A stretch of DNA of 64,000 nt from Culturomica massiliensis (GTDB taxonomy: Bacteria; Bacteroidota; Bacteroidia; Bacteroidales; Marinifilaceae), in assembly GCF_900091655.1 (NCBI RefSeq), contig NZ_LT594621.1, positions 2,810,532 to 2,874,531 of the forward strand, given 5' to 3'. The notes beneath the pieces are model-generated. The model searched no databases. It saw only the letters and a program-made list of their open reading frames with translations, and was not told where the DNA came from. Shown in pieces: positions 16,644 to 26,089 of this stretch. The translations under genes were made by a program, and so were the position numbers. The first letter of the stretch is position 1; every line of letters starts with the position of its first letter.

Positions 16644-17396
16644 TCATCTGTCTATCCACGCTTTAAATAAAGCGACCCGCTCCCGGCTAACCAATATATT
16701 CTCTTTTTTATCCCATCCGTAAAGTATTATTTTTAAACGGTTGGAAGAATAATTTATGATATCCCCGATTGAATTATAAGCAATAATAAAGTTTCTGTTT
16801 ACCCTGAAAAACAAACCGGGATCGACAAGCTGCCCGATTTTGTCCAGTGAATAATCTACAGGATGATTTTTACCGGTGTCATCAAAAATAAAAGTGGAAC
16901 GCTCCGCTATATAAAAACATCTGATTGCAGATACAGGAACTGACCTGTAATGTTCCCCTATTTTTACCATAAAACGTTCTTTACGTACCGGATACAATTC
17001 TTTAATTATTGCTTCAAGCCGCGTATATCCCATATTTAACCGATGGATCGTATTAAATTTGTCAACCGCTTTTTTTAATTCTTCCAATCCTACCGGCTTA
17101 AGGAGATAATCCACACTGTTGACCTTAAATGCTTTCAAGGCATATTCGTCATAGGCCGTTGTAAATATTACCGGAATTTTTATTTCAAGCAGGTCAAATA
17201 CCTCAAAAGAAATACCATCTTCCAGTTGTATATCCATAAATACCAAATCGGGAGGCGTATTAACCGAAAACCAATTTACAACCTGCTCAACAGACGAGAG
17301 GACACCGATAATCACAATTGCCGGATCGACTTCTTCCAATAAGCGGACCAGTTTCCGCACAGCGGGCTGCTCATCTTCTACAATCAATACTTTCAT
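16644..17396 (-). CDS. LytTR-family response regulator
   Basis: A 250-residue two-component regulator. The receiver domain (1-120) has the acidic pair VEDE, the phosphorylation site Asp55 in FMDIQL, the switch Thr in FTTAYD and Lys100 in LLKP. The C-terminal LytTR DNA-binding domain (about 145-248) includes FMVKIGEHYRSVPVSAI and FFRVNRNFIIAYNSI. It starts 3 bp after the stop of the histidine kinase gene and is clearly its partner. LytTR regulators usually bind direct repeats upstream of a few target genes; the neighbouring membrane protein and efflux genes are candidate targets. Confidence 0.92.
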   Translation of the reverse strand: MKVLIVEDEQPAVRKLVRLLEEVDPAIVIIGVLSSVEQVVNWFSVNTPPDLVFMDIQLEDGISFEVFDLLEIKIPVIFTTAYDEYALKAFKVNSVDYLLKPVGLEELKKAVDKFNTIHRLNMGYTRLEAIIKELYPVRKERFMVKIGEHYRSVPVSAIRCFYIAERSTFIFDDTGKNHPVDYSLDKIGQLVDPGLFFRVNRNFIIAYNSIGDIINYSSNRLKIILYGWDKKENILVSRERVALFKAWIDR

Positions 17397-17399
17397 AAT

Positions 17400-18434
17400 T
17401 CAATTATTTTCAAGAGGCAGTTTGACAATGAAACGACTATTTTCCTGATTAATGACGATTTCTTTACCCATGACCAATTTTATCCTTTCCCGAAGATTTG
17501 CTAATCCTATACCCGAAGGACGACACAATACAGTTTTGCTATTCATTGTATTGGCAACTACAATATACCTCCCTTCACGATAAATACTTATTTCCAAAGG
17601 CCGGGCTTGCGAAGCGATGTTGTGCTTTAACGCATTTTCAACCAATATCTGCAAGGATATGGGGATTATTTTAAATTTTCCCGGATTTTCTATCCTGATC
17701 TCCAACGTTATCTTCTCCCCGTCACGCTCTTTTCGTAAACCAAAATAATTTTTTACGAACTCAATTTCCACATCCAGAGGTACCCAATCTACATTTTCAT
17801 TTTCAAGCATATAACGATAAACAGAAGCTAATTTCTGAATACAAATATCTGTTTTCCGGGCATCTTCATACACCATTTCAGAAAGTGTATTCAAACTGTT
17901 AAACAAGAAATGGGGATTGACCTGAGCTTTTAAATTTCCATATCTGAATCTTAAATTCTCCTCCCTCAATTTCTGTTCCCGGTTAATGGACTGACGCCAT
18001 ATCTCGTAGAAAAATATAACCGATGCCACAAAGATTCCGATAAAAAGAGACGAGAATGTCCCCGGAATATCCTTATAGAGTAAATTTTCCACAAAATTAC
18101 GGGTATCCCATCCCTTAAGCAGAAACAATACATAATCACTTAAACTGAAAATAAACAAAGAAACAACAACTGCCGACAACACAAAAAATACAAATGAAGG
18201 AATCAGTTTCTTTTTTAATTCGCTGACCGGCTTCTTTATATTATCGGCCTGTATTTTAAAAAACAGGCTTACGATGAATAAAACGGTAAATATATTGGAT
18301 ACCGTCATTACGATGACAGATATATCGAAAATATCAGTTCCTTCGCCTCGTTTTATAAACCATGTATAAATGATACTAAACAGTAGTACTGCTATAATCA
18401 TCTTTATTTTTCTGTATTTTCCGGACATAGACAC
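17400..18434 (-). CDS. LytS/YehU-type sensor histidine kinase
   Basis: A 344-residue membrane kinase. Four hydrophobic segments fill the first ~145 residues (for example IIAVLLFSIIYTWFI, VSNIFTVLFIVSLFF, FVFFVLSAVVVSLFIF, LFIGIFVASVIFFYEIW). Then the His_kinase domain: QVNPHFLFNSLN with the phospho-acceptor His175, and the ATP-binding region with LVENALKHN and SGIGLANLRERI. There is no separate extracytoplasmic domain, so the stimulus is probably sensed in the membrane. It lies between the response regulator (3 bp downstream) and a small membrane protein gene (8 bp upstream), forming one operon. Confidence 0.92.
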   Translation of the reverse strand: MSMSGKYRKIKMIIAVLLFSIIYTWFIKRGEGTDIFDISVIVMTVSNIFTVLFIVSLFFKIQADNIKKPVSELKKKLIPSFVFFVLSAVVVSLFIFSLSDYVLFLLKGWDTRNFVENLLYKDIPGTFSSLFIGIFVASVIFFYEIWRQSINREQKLREENLRFRYGNLKAQVNPHFLFNSLNTLSEMVYEDARKTDICIQKLASVYRYMLENENVDWVPLDVEIEFVKNYFGLRKERDGEKITLEIRIENPGKFKIIPISLQILVENALKHNIASQARPLEISIYREGRYIVVANTMNSKTVLCRPSGIGLANLRERIKLVMGKEIVINQENSRFIVKLPLENN

Positions 18435-18442
18435 GTTTTATA

Positions 18443-18997
18443 TTACACTCCTATAGCCTTACCTGATGCCAAAAAGCCCCCAATACTCATAAATAAAATC
18501 AGCGATATAAATATAGCGGAAATAATCGTAATATATTTCCGTTCAAATTTATACCAAAGCGATATAATTCCCGAGAAAAGAACAGTGTATAACAAGGCTT
18601 CGGGAATAGCACCCAAATGGTAAGATACCGGCAGTAGCGTATAAATATATCCGTCAAAAGAGCCGGGGGCAGGTCCGATTGTAGAAATAAAAGAAAATCC
18701 TAAAACCAACCAGGCTAATTTTATAAAACCCTTTTTTTCAAAGATAAAGCCGCGCACCGGCAATAACACCAACGCAATTATTATGCCTCTGAATAATTGA
18801 AATGAAGGCCCTAGCATAACCCAAGGAGACTCCACCGGCTTCATCATTGATGATAAATATTCCGAGGAAAAATGTGTTTTATAATCCAGGAAAAACAGTG
18901 CCAATATGCCTGCTGTAAAATAAGCGATAAAATGTGCCGCACATACCTTCCAAATAAAATTCATCTGCAAAGCCGTTACTTTTTTCATGTCTTTCAT
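18443..18997 (-). CDS. hypothetical membrane protein in two-component operon
   Basis: A 184-residue protein with about five transmembrane segments (FIAYFTAGILALFFLDY, LFRGIIIALVLLPVRGFIF, LAWLVLGFSFISTIGPA, LLYTVLFSGIISLWYKF, IISAIFISLILFMSIGGFL). I do not recognise a named family. It is the first gene of the operon with the kinase and LytTR regulator, 8 bp before the kinase gene, which suggests a sensory or output role tied to that system. The start may be at the second Met (MKKVTALQ). Confidence 0.7.
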   Translation of the reverse strand: MKDMKKVTALQMNFIWKVCAAHFIAYFTAGILALFFLDYKTHFSSEYLSSMMKPVESPWVMLGPSFQLFRGIIIALVLLPVRGFIFEKKGFIKLAWLVLGFSFISTIGPAPGSFDGYIYTLLPVSYHLGAIPEALLYTVLFSGIISLWYKFERKYITIISAIFISLILFMSIGGFLASGKAIGV

Positions 18998-19172
18998 TTT
19001 TAATGTTATACCTCAATTTACCAATCCGACCTGCAGTCGGACGGATTTCTGAAGTAAAATAAAAGTATGAAGAACACACGGACAAATAATAATTGCAGAG
19101 TTGTCGTTTCAGATAACCAAGTTGTTATTTCACACCTCCCAATTGTATAAGAACAACCTATTTGGGATTATG

Positions 19173-19202
19173 AAGGAGGAGCGTGTACCGACGCTCCTCC
19201 TT
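19173..19202. terminator. 12-bp perfect hairpin after the sigma-factor operon
   Basis: AAGGAGGAGCGT, loop GTACCG, ACGCTCCTCCTT. It lies 14 bp after the stop of the lipoprotein gene at 19216. There is no T-run on either side, so termination is likely but not certain. Confidence 0.6.
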
Positions 19203-19215
19203 ATGATGTCAGCGT

Positions 19216-20292
19216 TTAACGGCGAAATATATAAGTTATACCGCCTAACAAGAGCAGGGTCAATATTACTGCCCAGAGATTTAACCGGCGGGATTCGGCT
19301 GTCAGGATATAATCGGCCGGCAGAAAGCGATAGGCATTCAGTTGCCAGGTCAATTTGTCGTTTTCACAATGCGGCGCATTGGTTGAAACAACTTTACCCG
19401 GCATGACCAATTCGTATTTGATATGGGGTTCGAACAATTCGAGTACGGCCGATTCAGCATCAGAAAGGGAATCGAGTACCCGCTGATTTTTCCGGTATTC
19501 TTCCGAAAAATAACCGGTCCGGAAATATTGATCCAGGAAAGGAGCCAAATTATCCGACCAAAAATCAGATTTATCCTTATTGAGGATAAAAATAGAATCC
19601 CGGGCCTGGGACAAACGGCCGCTCCAGAGATTGTCAGGCCTGGAGGCCAGGAAATCCTGAATCACCGAATACTGCATGACAAACAAAGATTTCTTTCCCC
19701 AGGTTTCAGCTTTTTCCTGTATCTGTTCCAGGTATTCATACATTTCATAACCATTCATCCCCTGACAGGCAGCAGGATCCCCCTGAAACCAGAGTATCTG
19801 CTCTTCGGGTGTCAGGTATTCTCCTAAGAGGACAGGCAGATCCTGCGACGGATAACGGGTATATTTCTCTGAAAAAGTATAGTAGGTATAAAACCACCTG
19901 AAAGATTTATTCCATGTGATTTCCGGTTTTATGTTTTTCCATGAACTGTGGTCAAACCGGAAGTTACGGTTCATTTCTTCAACCGAAGCATAGTGACAGG
20001 TGGCCACAACTGCCGAAGCACCTGCAGGACTCTTTAAATGCTGCAATGGCCAAGGCTGTAATCCGCCGCTTACCGAATCATACACCGAGACCTGCCAACC
20101 GTCATCCAGGCGGACGGGGAAGGGATTGCGGGCCGTGTCTCCCGCTAAGAAGGCAGAGTCTTTCGTCGTTAACCGGAACTGCCGGAAACAGGAACCGTCC
20201 GGGTTTATCCGGGTCAGCATTTCGTAATGTTTGTCACAAGAGCATAATAAAAGAACTAAAAACAGATTGATTATAAAGATACTATTTTTCAT
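19216..20292 (-). CDS. lipoprotein with C-terminal membrane anchor, sigma-factor operon
   Basis: A 358-residue protein with a lipoprotein signal (LLLCSC, Cys19) and a C-terminal transmembrane segment (LNLWAVILTLLLLGGITYIF) ending in RR. The extracytoplasmic part begins with a DGSCFRQF beta-type segment and is Trp/Tyr-rich. I do not recognise the family. It is the third gene of the operon sigma factor, anti-sigma-like protein, lipoprotein, with its start overlapping the preceding gene by 11 bp. A role as sensor or effector of that sigma pathway is plausible from context. Confidence 0.7.
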   Translation of the reverse strand: MKNSIFIINLFLVLLLCSCDKHYEMLTRINPDGSCFRQFRLTTKDSAFLAGDTARNPFPVRLDDGWQVSVYDSVSGGLQPWPLQHLKSPAGASAVVATCHYASVEEMNRNFRFDHSSWKNIKPEITWNKSFRWFYTYYTFSEKYTRYPSQDLPVLLGEYLTPEEQILWFQGDPAACQGMNGYEMYEYLEQIQEKAETWGKKSLFVMQYSVIQDFLASRPDNLWSGRLSQARDSIFILNKDKSDFWSDNLAPFLDQYFRTGYFSEEYRKNQRVLDSLSDAESAVLELFEPHIKYELVMPGKVVSTNAPHCENDKLTWQLNAYRFLPADYILTAESRRLNLWAVILTLLLLGGITYIFRR

Positions 20293-20707
20293 GGCTTTGT
20301 TTTTTTAAGTTTGACATCCGGGAACTGAGATAAAATTCTTCCCGCTGTTGTTTTCTGGCTTCCTGCGCCTGCCGGAAAGCGGCATATTGCTTTATCTTTT
20401 CCGGTATCGGGGAAGCAGGATCGATAAAGCGGTCCAACTGTCCGGTTATACCGGCATACGCAGCCTCACGAAGAACCGGAAAGGGTTTCGTTAATTCATA
20501 AACGAATAAACCGATCACCATGGCTGCCGCCACTCCGGACAGCATACGGATGATGCTCAACCGGCTGCCGGCTGCCGCATGCTCCGGCAAACGGGTAGCG
20601 ATATGCTCCATAATCTGCCGGGAGAGTTTTTCCGGGTGTTCCAGGACAGGTTGCATCTCCCTGATTTTTCCGATCGTCCGATCGTATTGTTTATCTGTAT
20701 TTTCCAT
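20282..20707 (-). CDS. probable anti-sigma factor (single-pass membrane protein)
   Basis: The start at 20707 gives MENTDKQYDRTIGKI, 7 bp after the sigma-factor stop; a longer frame exists but would overlap the sigma gene. The 141-residue product has an N-terminal cytoplasmic segment (MQPVLEHPEKLSRQIMEHIA), one transmembrane segment (IRMLSGVAAAMVIGLFVYEL) and a periplasmic tail rich in Gln, Arg and Lys. Size, topology and position directly after an ECF sigma gene are what is expected of an anti-sigma factor, although there is no zinc-binding HxxxCxxC motif. Confidence 0.7.
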   Translation of the reverse strand: MENTDKQYDRTIGKIREMQPVLEHPEKLSRQIMEHIATRLPEHAAAGSRLSIIRMLSGVAAAMVIGLFVYELTKPFPVLREAAYAGITGQLDRFIDPASPIPEKIKQYAAFRQAQEARKQQREEFYLSSRMSNLKKQSHEK

Positions 20708-20714
20708 TTGCTTT

Positions 20715-21269
20715 TTATAAGATTTTACTGATTCGTTGACGAATATATTTTCTGGCCAGATATAAATTACTTTTAATTTTTGCACTGCTCATCCCGGTGA
20801 TTAATTTAATTTCTTCCGGATCTATTCCCTCCAGATCCCAAAGTGTAAACACCAGTTTTTGCTTGGGTGTCAGTTCCCCGGTCAGCCGGGTGATACGAGC
20901 TATCAGTTCCTGATTTTCCAAATTTTGTCCGGTATCTTCTTCTACCGGAACTTCCATCGCCTTTTCCTGCTGTCCCGCAGCTATCAAACCGGATTGCCGT
21001 CGCTGCTGCCGCATTTGATCGTAACACAAATTTACCGTTATCTTATACAACCAGGTCGTAAACTTCACCTGCGGCTTAAATTGCGCCAGATGCGTCCAGG
21101 CCCGGATAAACACTTCCTGTGTTGCATCCCGGGCTTCTTCAGTATTACAGAGCAGGCGGAAAGCAAGCCTGAAGACATAATATTGATATTCGGTAACCAA
21201 CCGGCCGAAAGCCGCTGTGTCGTTCTCCACGCTTTGCCTGATTAACTGTTGTTCACGCTCCTGATTCAT
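20715..21269 (-). CDS. ECF-type RNA polymerase sigma factor
   Basis: A 184-residue sigma-70 family protein. Region 2 is seen as FGRLVTEYQYYVFRLAFRLL and DATQEVFIRAWTHLAQF (about 20-65), followed by FTTWLYKITVNLCYDQMR; region 4 is ELTPKQKLVFTLWDLEGIDP and IKSNLYLARKYIRQRI. The region-4 helix-turn-helix is somewhat atypical (ITGMSSAKIKSN). The gene heads an operon with an anti-sigma-like protein and a lipoprotein and is divergent from the RND adaptor at 21424. A -7-like TACATTTG lies at 21290-21297. Confidence 0.9.
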   Translation of the reverse strand: MNQEREQQLIRQSVENDTAAFGRLVTEYQYYVFRLAFRLLCNTEEARDATQEVFIRAWTHLAQFKPQVKFTTWLYKITVNLCYDQMRQQRRQSGLIAAGQQEKAMEVPVEEDTGQNLENQELIARITRLTGELTPKQKLVFTLWDLEGIDPEEIKLITGMSSAKIKSNLYLARKYIRQRISKIL

Positions 21270-21289
21270 GTTTTATTATCAATGATTCA

Positions 21290-21297
21290 CAAATGTA
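21290..21297 (-). promoter_or_regulatory. -7-like element of the ECF sigma operon
   Basis: TACATTTG on the minus strand, about 20 bp before the sigma-factor start codon. No good TTTG is present at the expected distance, so this may be a weak or activated promoter. Confidence 0.4.
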
Positions 21298-21423
21298 ACG
21301 TCCGAATCGGCGATAAGTCGAAAAAAAAGACAGATTTTATAAAATAATCACAGAAAAGCACCCGCCACATCCGGATCATTTCAGTCCCGGGGTATGATTC
21401 ATAACTGAACATTCTAAAGCCGG

Positions 21424-22563
21424 ATGACGTATATGAGGGCAAAAACTTATATGATGAAAGCCTATATCTTAATCGCAATTTTTTTCTGTCTGGCGGCAGG
21501 ATGTCACACTAAAAAAGAAGGACGGGAACAAATGCCGTTACCGGAAATCCCGGTAAATACTCCCCAAACCCGTAATGTTGTGTACAGCTACGAATATCCG
21601 GCCTATCTCGAAGCGGAGCAAACTGTAAACCTTGTAGCCCGGGTCTCCGGTTTTCTCGAAAGAGTCGGTTATACTCCCGGCCAGGAAGTCAAAGCGGGGC
21701 AAACCCTTTTCATCATTGAACCCAAACCCTACGAGGATCAGGTGAATGCAGCCTTAGCAGGGGTGAATACCGCCGAGTCCCAACTGGCATATGCCAAGGC
21801 CTCGTTTGAAAAGATGAAGGAGGCCGTACGTACCAAAGCGGTCAGCGAGATCGATTACCTGCAATCGGAATCTTCTTATAACTCGGCCCTCGCCGATTTG
21901 CAAAATGCCAAAGCTCAGCTCAATACAGCCCGTATCAATCTCAATTACTGCTATATCAAGGCTCCTTTCGACGGGAAGGTAACCCGGAATCTGGTAGACC
22001 GTGCCAATTTTGTTGCCGGTTCGGTCAGTCCCACAACCCTCGCCACGATGTATAAGGACCGGCAAATGTACGCTTATTTCAATATGGCCTACCCGGAATA
22101 CCTCAATCTGCCGGCAACCGGCACAAAGCAAGCGACGAACGATTCGCTCCGGTTTCTGACCGTCAGTGACGCCGCCAATCCGCAACACCAATGGAAAGGC
22201 CAGCTCGACTATACTTCGCCGAATGTCGACCTGCAAACAGGGACAGTCGGCGTCCGGGCCATTATAGATAATCCGGAACAACAACTGCTGAGCGGCATGT
22301 ACGTCAAGATACATGTCCCCTACCGCTACGTAAGCAATGCTTTGCTTATCCCGGAAACCTCCATCGGCACAAACCAAACAGGAAGGTTTGTTTATATCCT
22401 GGGAACGGACAACCGGGTCGAGCTTAACCCCGTCACCGTCGGTGTGCTCGAACCGGACGGGATGCGCGAAATTGTCAGCGGTATACGTCCCGGCGACCGT
22501 TATATTGTGGATGCCCTTATGAGCGTACGCCCCGGCATGCAGATCAAACCTAAAAATAAATGA
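21424..22563 (+). CDS. RND periplasmic adaptor (membrane fusion) lipoprotein
   Basis: A 379-residue adaptor. The lipobox FFCLAAGC is preceded by MMKAYILIAI, so the real start may be the Met at 21451 or 21454; nothing upstream decides it. Lipoyl halves are VARVSGFLERVGYTPGQEVK and NYCYIKAPFDGKVTRN, flanking a helical hairpin; then beta-barrel and membrane-proximal domains (LLSGMYVKIHVPY). It pairs with the pump gene 158 bp downstream. A copy of the dispersed repeat separates the two genes. Its outer-membrane partner is probably the channel at 15130. Confidence 0.92.
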   Translation: MTYMRAKTYMMKAYILIAIFFCLAAGCHTKKEGREQMPLPEIPVNTPQTRNVVYSYEYPAYLEAEQTVNLVARVSGFLERVGYTPGQEVKAGQTLFIIEPKPYEDQVNAALAGVNTAESQLAYAKASFEKMKEAVRTKAVSEIDYLQSESSYNSALADLQNAKAQLNTARINLNYCYIKAPFDGKVTRNLVDRANFVAGSVSPTTLATMYKDRQMYAYFNMAYPEYLNLPATGTKQATNDSLRFLTVSDAANPQHQWKGQLDYTSPNVDLQTGTVGVRAIIDNPEQQLLSGMYVKIHVPYRYVSNALLIPETSIGTNQTGRFVYILGTDNRVELNPVTVGVLEPDGMREIVSGIRPGDRYIVDALMSVRPGMQIKPKNK

Positions 22564-22569
22564 TGTTTT

Positions 22570-22650
22570 AATTACAGATTTTAAATTGTTTGTCCAACCG
22601 GTTTATTATCAGGATCATTTAATCTAAAACCGCCAATTTAAAATCTATAT
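22570..22650. repeat. dispersed repeat, copy R5, between adaptor and pump genes
   Basis: AATTACAGATTTTAAATTG at the left and CGCCAATTTAAAATCTATAT at the right. It sits inside an operon, in the 158-bp gap between the adaptor and pump genes, so it must be transcribed. Confidence 0.6.
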
Positions 22651-22721
22651 GCACGTTGCCCCCGATTACGGATTAACTTACGATTTTTCAATTTACACGA
22701 TTCAAATTCAATAACCAGATC

Positions 22722-25700
22722 ATGATAAGCACTTTCTTTATCAACCGTCCGATATTTGCCACCGTATTGTCGATACTGATCGTCATTGCAGGCCTTGTTT
22801 CCCTGAACAGCCTGCCTGTCGAGCAATATCCTTCCATTACCCCGCCGACCGTTGTCGTACGCGCTTCTTATCCGGGAGCCAATGCAACGACAATTGCCAA
22901 TATGATCGGCACTCCCATTGAACAACAAGTCAACGGCGTCGAAGGAATGCTTTACATGTCGTCCTCATCTTCCAGCACTGGCTCTTATCAACTGACCATT
23001 ACTTTCGAAGTCGGTACGGACCTCGATATGGCCACCGTCCTGGTTGAAAACCGCGTTAATATCGCTTTACCGACCTTACCACAGGAAGTTACCAAGATCG
23101 GGGTGACGACGACCAAAGAATCGACCAATGTCGTCATGTTTATCTCCCTGACCACCAGCTCTCCCGATTACGACGCCCTTTACCTGTCGAATTATGCCGA
23201 TCTGAATATCGTCAACCAGTTGGAACGGGTTAAAGGTGTGGGTAATGTCAGTCTTTTCGGTATGGGGAATTACAGTATGCGCATCTGGCTCGATCCCGAT
23301 CTGCTGGCCATCCGCGGAATCACAGCCGACGATGTCCTTGCGGCCATACAGAGCCAGAATATACAGGTAGCGGCCGGAAGTGTCGGCGCCGAACCGCTGC
23401 AACACAAAGAAGCCTACCAATATACACTGGAAACCCAAGGTTTGCTCGTCAATGAAGAAGAGTTCGGTAATATCATCATCAAAGCCTTTCCCGACGGGAA
23501 ATACCTTCGTATGCGGGACATTGCCGATATTGAGATCGGCCGGGAAACATACAGTACTACCGCCCAATTAAAAGGCGGTTCTGTAGCTGCACTGGCCATC
23601 TATCAGCTTCCCGGAGCAAACGCCCTCGATGTTTCCGAGCGGGTAAAAACGGAAATGAACCATCTGGCTACTTATTTCCCGCAGGGTATCGATTACAACG
23701 TCACCCTCGATACAACCGAGTTTATCCGGGCTTCCATCGCCGGTATTTACAGTACGCTTATCACGGCTTTCATACTCGTACTGCTGGTGATCCTGCTTTT
23801 CCTGCAAAACTGGCGGGCGATGCTGATTCCACTCATTGCGATCCCTGTATCTCTGGTCGGTACTTTCACATTTATGAAACTATTCGGGTTTTCCATCAAT
23901 ACGCTGACCCTATTCGGATTGGTACTGGCTATCGGACTGGTGGTAGACGACGCCATTATCATCGTTGAAAACAGCTACCGCCTGATCGAAACCGGGAAAT
24001 ACAATACCGTCAAGGAAGCCGTCAACCAGGCCATGAAAGAAGTGTCGGGCGCTGTTATCGGCATCGTGCTTGTATTGCTGGCCGTATTTATACCCACAGC
24101 TTTTATCGGAGGCATCACGGGGCAACTTTACAAGCAATTTGCCCTGACGATTGCCATATCGACGGTTATCAGCGGCTTTAACGCCCTTACCCTGAGTCCT
24201 GCACTGTGCGCTCTTTTTCTCAAGCCGAAACAACCGACCCGGTTTTTCCTGTTCAAAGCTTTCAACCGTTTTTTTGAGAAAACAACCAACGGTTACACCT
24301 GGGTCATCCGGGGCTTTATGCGTAAATCCATACTTACCCTCATCATATTTTTCGTTATTTCTTTCTTTGCTTTCTGGGGATTCCTGAAATGGCCGCGTAC
24401 TTTCCTGCCGGAAGAAGACCAGGGTTATTTCCTGGCTTTTATGCAGCTTACGGATGCCGCTTCTTCTTCACAGACCCAGACAGCCCTTGAAAAAGCCGCC
24501 GCCATCATCAACCGCATCGACGGTGTAGAAACCTATATCACGATCAACGGCTTTTCAGTCATGAGCGGTGCCAATGCCTCCAATGCAGCCACCGTTTTCG
24601 TCATGCTGAAAAACTGGGACGAACGTAAAGCCCCCGGCATGAGTGCCCAGGCTATTGTCGACAAATTCAATATGCTCGCCCATTTCGAGATACCGGAGGC
24701 CCTGACTTTCGCCGTGCTGCCGCCTTCCATCCCCGGATTAGGGGAAAGCAGCGGGTTTGAAGTGATGCTCCAGGATATCAATAATTACGGTCCGCAGGAA
24801 CTCCAAAAAATGACGGATGAGCTCATGGTAGCCGCCGCACAAACCCCCGGCCTGGCTTCTGTGGAATCGATGTTCAGTGCCGATGTTCCCTTGTATTACC
24901 TCAATATCGACCGGAACAAAATAGAGATGATGCAAATCCCGATCAGCAATGTTTTCAACACGCTGACGGTGTTCCTCGGCTCTTCTTATGTCAATAATTT
25001 CGTAAAATTCGGCCGCACTTACCAAGTGAAGGTTGAAGGCGCTCCCGACAGCCGGGCCCTGATCGGGGATATCCGCCGGCTGAATGTCAGAAATGCCCAG
25101 GGCGATATGATTCCCCTTTCGGCCTTTACTACGGTAGAAAGCCGCGTCGGGGCAGAAAACCTGACCCGTTACAACACCTATACTTCGGCTCTTATCTCGG
25201 GCTCTGCCGCTTCCGGTTACAGTTCGGGAGAGGCACTGGAAATTATGGGTAATCTGATCAAAGAGAAGGCCGGCTCCTCATTCGGTTACGAATGGACGTC
25301 CATGGCCTATCAGGAAGAAAATTCCAGTTCGAGCACGAGTCTGATATTTATTCTCGCGATTCTCGTCGCCTATCTTATTCTGGCTGCCCAATATGAAAGC
25401 TGGACGAATCCGGCCGCTGTCATCATGGGACTCCCTATCGCCCTGCTAGGCGTCGTTATCGGGGTGATGGTGATGAACCTGCCTATCAGTGTATACACAC
25501 AGATCGGTATCGTCCTCCTTATCGCCCTGACGGCCAAGAACGCCATCCTCATCGTCGAATTTGCCCGCGATTACCACGCCGCCGGCAAATCCATCAACGA
25601 AGCCGCACTGGAAGGGGGCCGTGTCCGCCTGCGACCGATACTGATGACCTCCTTTGCCTTTATCCTCGGTACCTTCCCGTTGGTTATCTCCTCCGGAGCC

Positions 25701-25868
25701 GGAGCCGCCAGCCGCATTTCCCTCGGTATCGCCGTTTTCGCCGGTATGCTTATGACCGCCCTCGTCGGTACCCTGTTTATCCCCAATTTCTACAAACTTA
25801 TGCAGGAACTACAGGAAAAATTCACCCGCAACAAAAAAACGCCGCCGGACACCAATTCTGTGATCTGA
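22722..25868 (+). CDS. RND multidrug efflux transporter, AcrB/HAE1 family
   Basis: A 1048-residue proton-driven pump. The N-terminus FFINRPIFATVLSILIVIAG is typical; the proton-relay residues are kept in LVLAIGLVVDDAIIIVENSY (two Asp, TM4) and IALTAKNAILIVEFARDY (Lys, TM10). Length is normal. The porter domain has the GSGSA-type flexible segments expected. The gene follows its adaptor gene after a gap that holds a repeat. The pump is not a recent duplicate of the one at 7224-10385. A strong hairpin follows at 25915. Confidence 0.95.
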   Translation: MISTFFINRPIFATVLSILIVIAGLVSLNSLPVEQYPSITPPTVVVRASYPGANATTIANMIGTPIEQQVNGVEGMLYMSSSSSSTGSYQLTITFEVGTDLDMATVLVENRVNIALPTLPQEVTKIGVTTTKESTNVVMFISLTTSSPDYDALYLSNYADLNIVNQLERVKGVGNVSLFGMGNYSMRIWLDPDLLAIRGITADDVLAAIQSQNIQVAAGSVGAEPLQHKEAYQYTLETQGLLVNEEEFGNIIIKAFPDGKYLRMRDIADIEIGRETYSTTAQLKGGSVAALAIYQLPGANALDVSERVKTEMNHLATYFPQGIDYNVTLDTTEFIRASIAGIYSTLITAFILVLLVILLFLQNWRAMLIPLIAIPVSLVGTFTFMKLFGFSINTLTLFGLVLAIGLVVDDAIIIVENSYRLIETGKYNTVKEAVNQAMKEVSGAVIGIVLVLLAVFIPTAFIGGITGQLYKQFALTIAISTVISGFNALTLSPALCALFLKPKQPTRFFLFKAFNRFFEKTTNGYTWVIRGFMRKSILTLIIFFVISFFAFWGFLKWPRTFLPEEDQGYFLAFMQLTDAASSSQTQTALEKAAAIINRIDGVETYITINGFSVMSGANASNAATVFVMLKNWDERKAPGMSAQAIVDKFNMLAHFEIPEALTFAVLPPSIPGLGESSGFEVMLQDINNYGPQELQKMTDELMVAAAQTPGLASVESMFSADVPLYYLNIDRNKIEMMQIPISNVFNTLTVFLGSSYVNNFVKFGRTYQVKVEGAPDSRALIGDIRRLNVRNAQGDMIPLSAFTTVESRVGAENLTRYNTYTSALISGSAASGYSSGEALEIMGNLIKEKAGSSFGYEWTSMAYQEENSSSSTSLIFILAILVAYLILAAQYESWTNPAAVIMGLPIALLGVVIGVMVMNLPISVYTQIGIVLLIALTAKNAILIVEFARDYHAAGKSINEAALEGGRVRLRPILMTSFAFILGTFPLVISSGAGAASRISLGIAVFAGMLMTALVGTLFIPNFYKLMQELQEKFTRNKKTPPDTNSVI

Positions 25869-25914
25869 CCCCAGGCAGCCGTTCGCAAGATCAGCCCCAC
25901 GATCACACCTAATA

Positions 25915-25953
25915 AACAGCCCCTCCGGTTTTTCAAACTTCCGGGGGGCTGTT
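25915..25953 (+). terminator. hairpin after the second RND operon
   Basis: AACAGCCCCTCCGG and CCGGGGGGCTGTT form a long stem around a T-rich loop, 46 bp after the pump stop. There is only a weak T-run after it. Confidence 0.65.
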
Positions 25954-25980
25954 CGGTTCTGACTTATATTATAAATCCAC

Positions 25981-26079
25981 CGACTTATTTAATATTTTTA
26001 TAATCATTCGGATTACAACTTATTAAATCTTTGAGATGTATAACTAATTATAAACATCGATTTATACGATAAAATATAC
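25981..26079. repeat. dispersed CGACTTATTTAATATTTT repeat, copy C1
   Basis: Shares CGACTTATTTAATATTTT near its left end and GTATAACTAATTA near its right end with 31313-31400, with similar spacing. It directly follows the 3' end of the S41 peptidase gene. Confidence 0.6.
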
Positions 26080-26089
26080 GGTTTTTATT

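Noticed and set aside
20708..20785. N-terminal extension of the anti-sigma-like protein
   Set aside because: It overlaps the sigma factor gene by about 70 bp and encodes the antisense-frame version of its end; MENTDKQ is the natural start.
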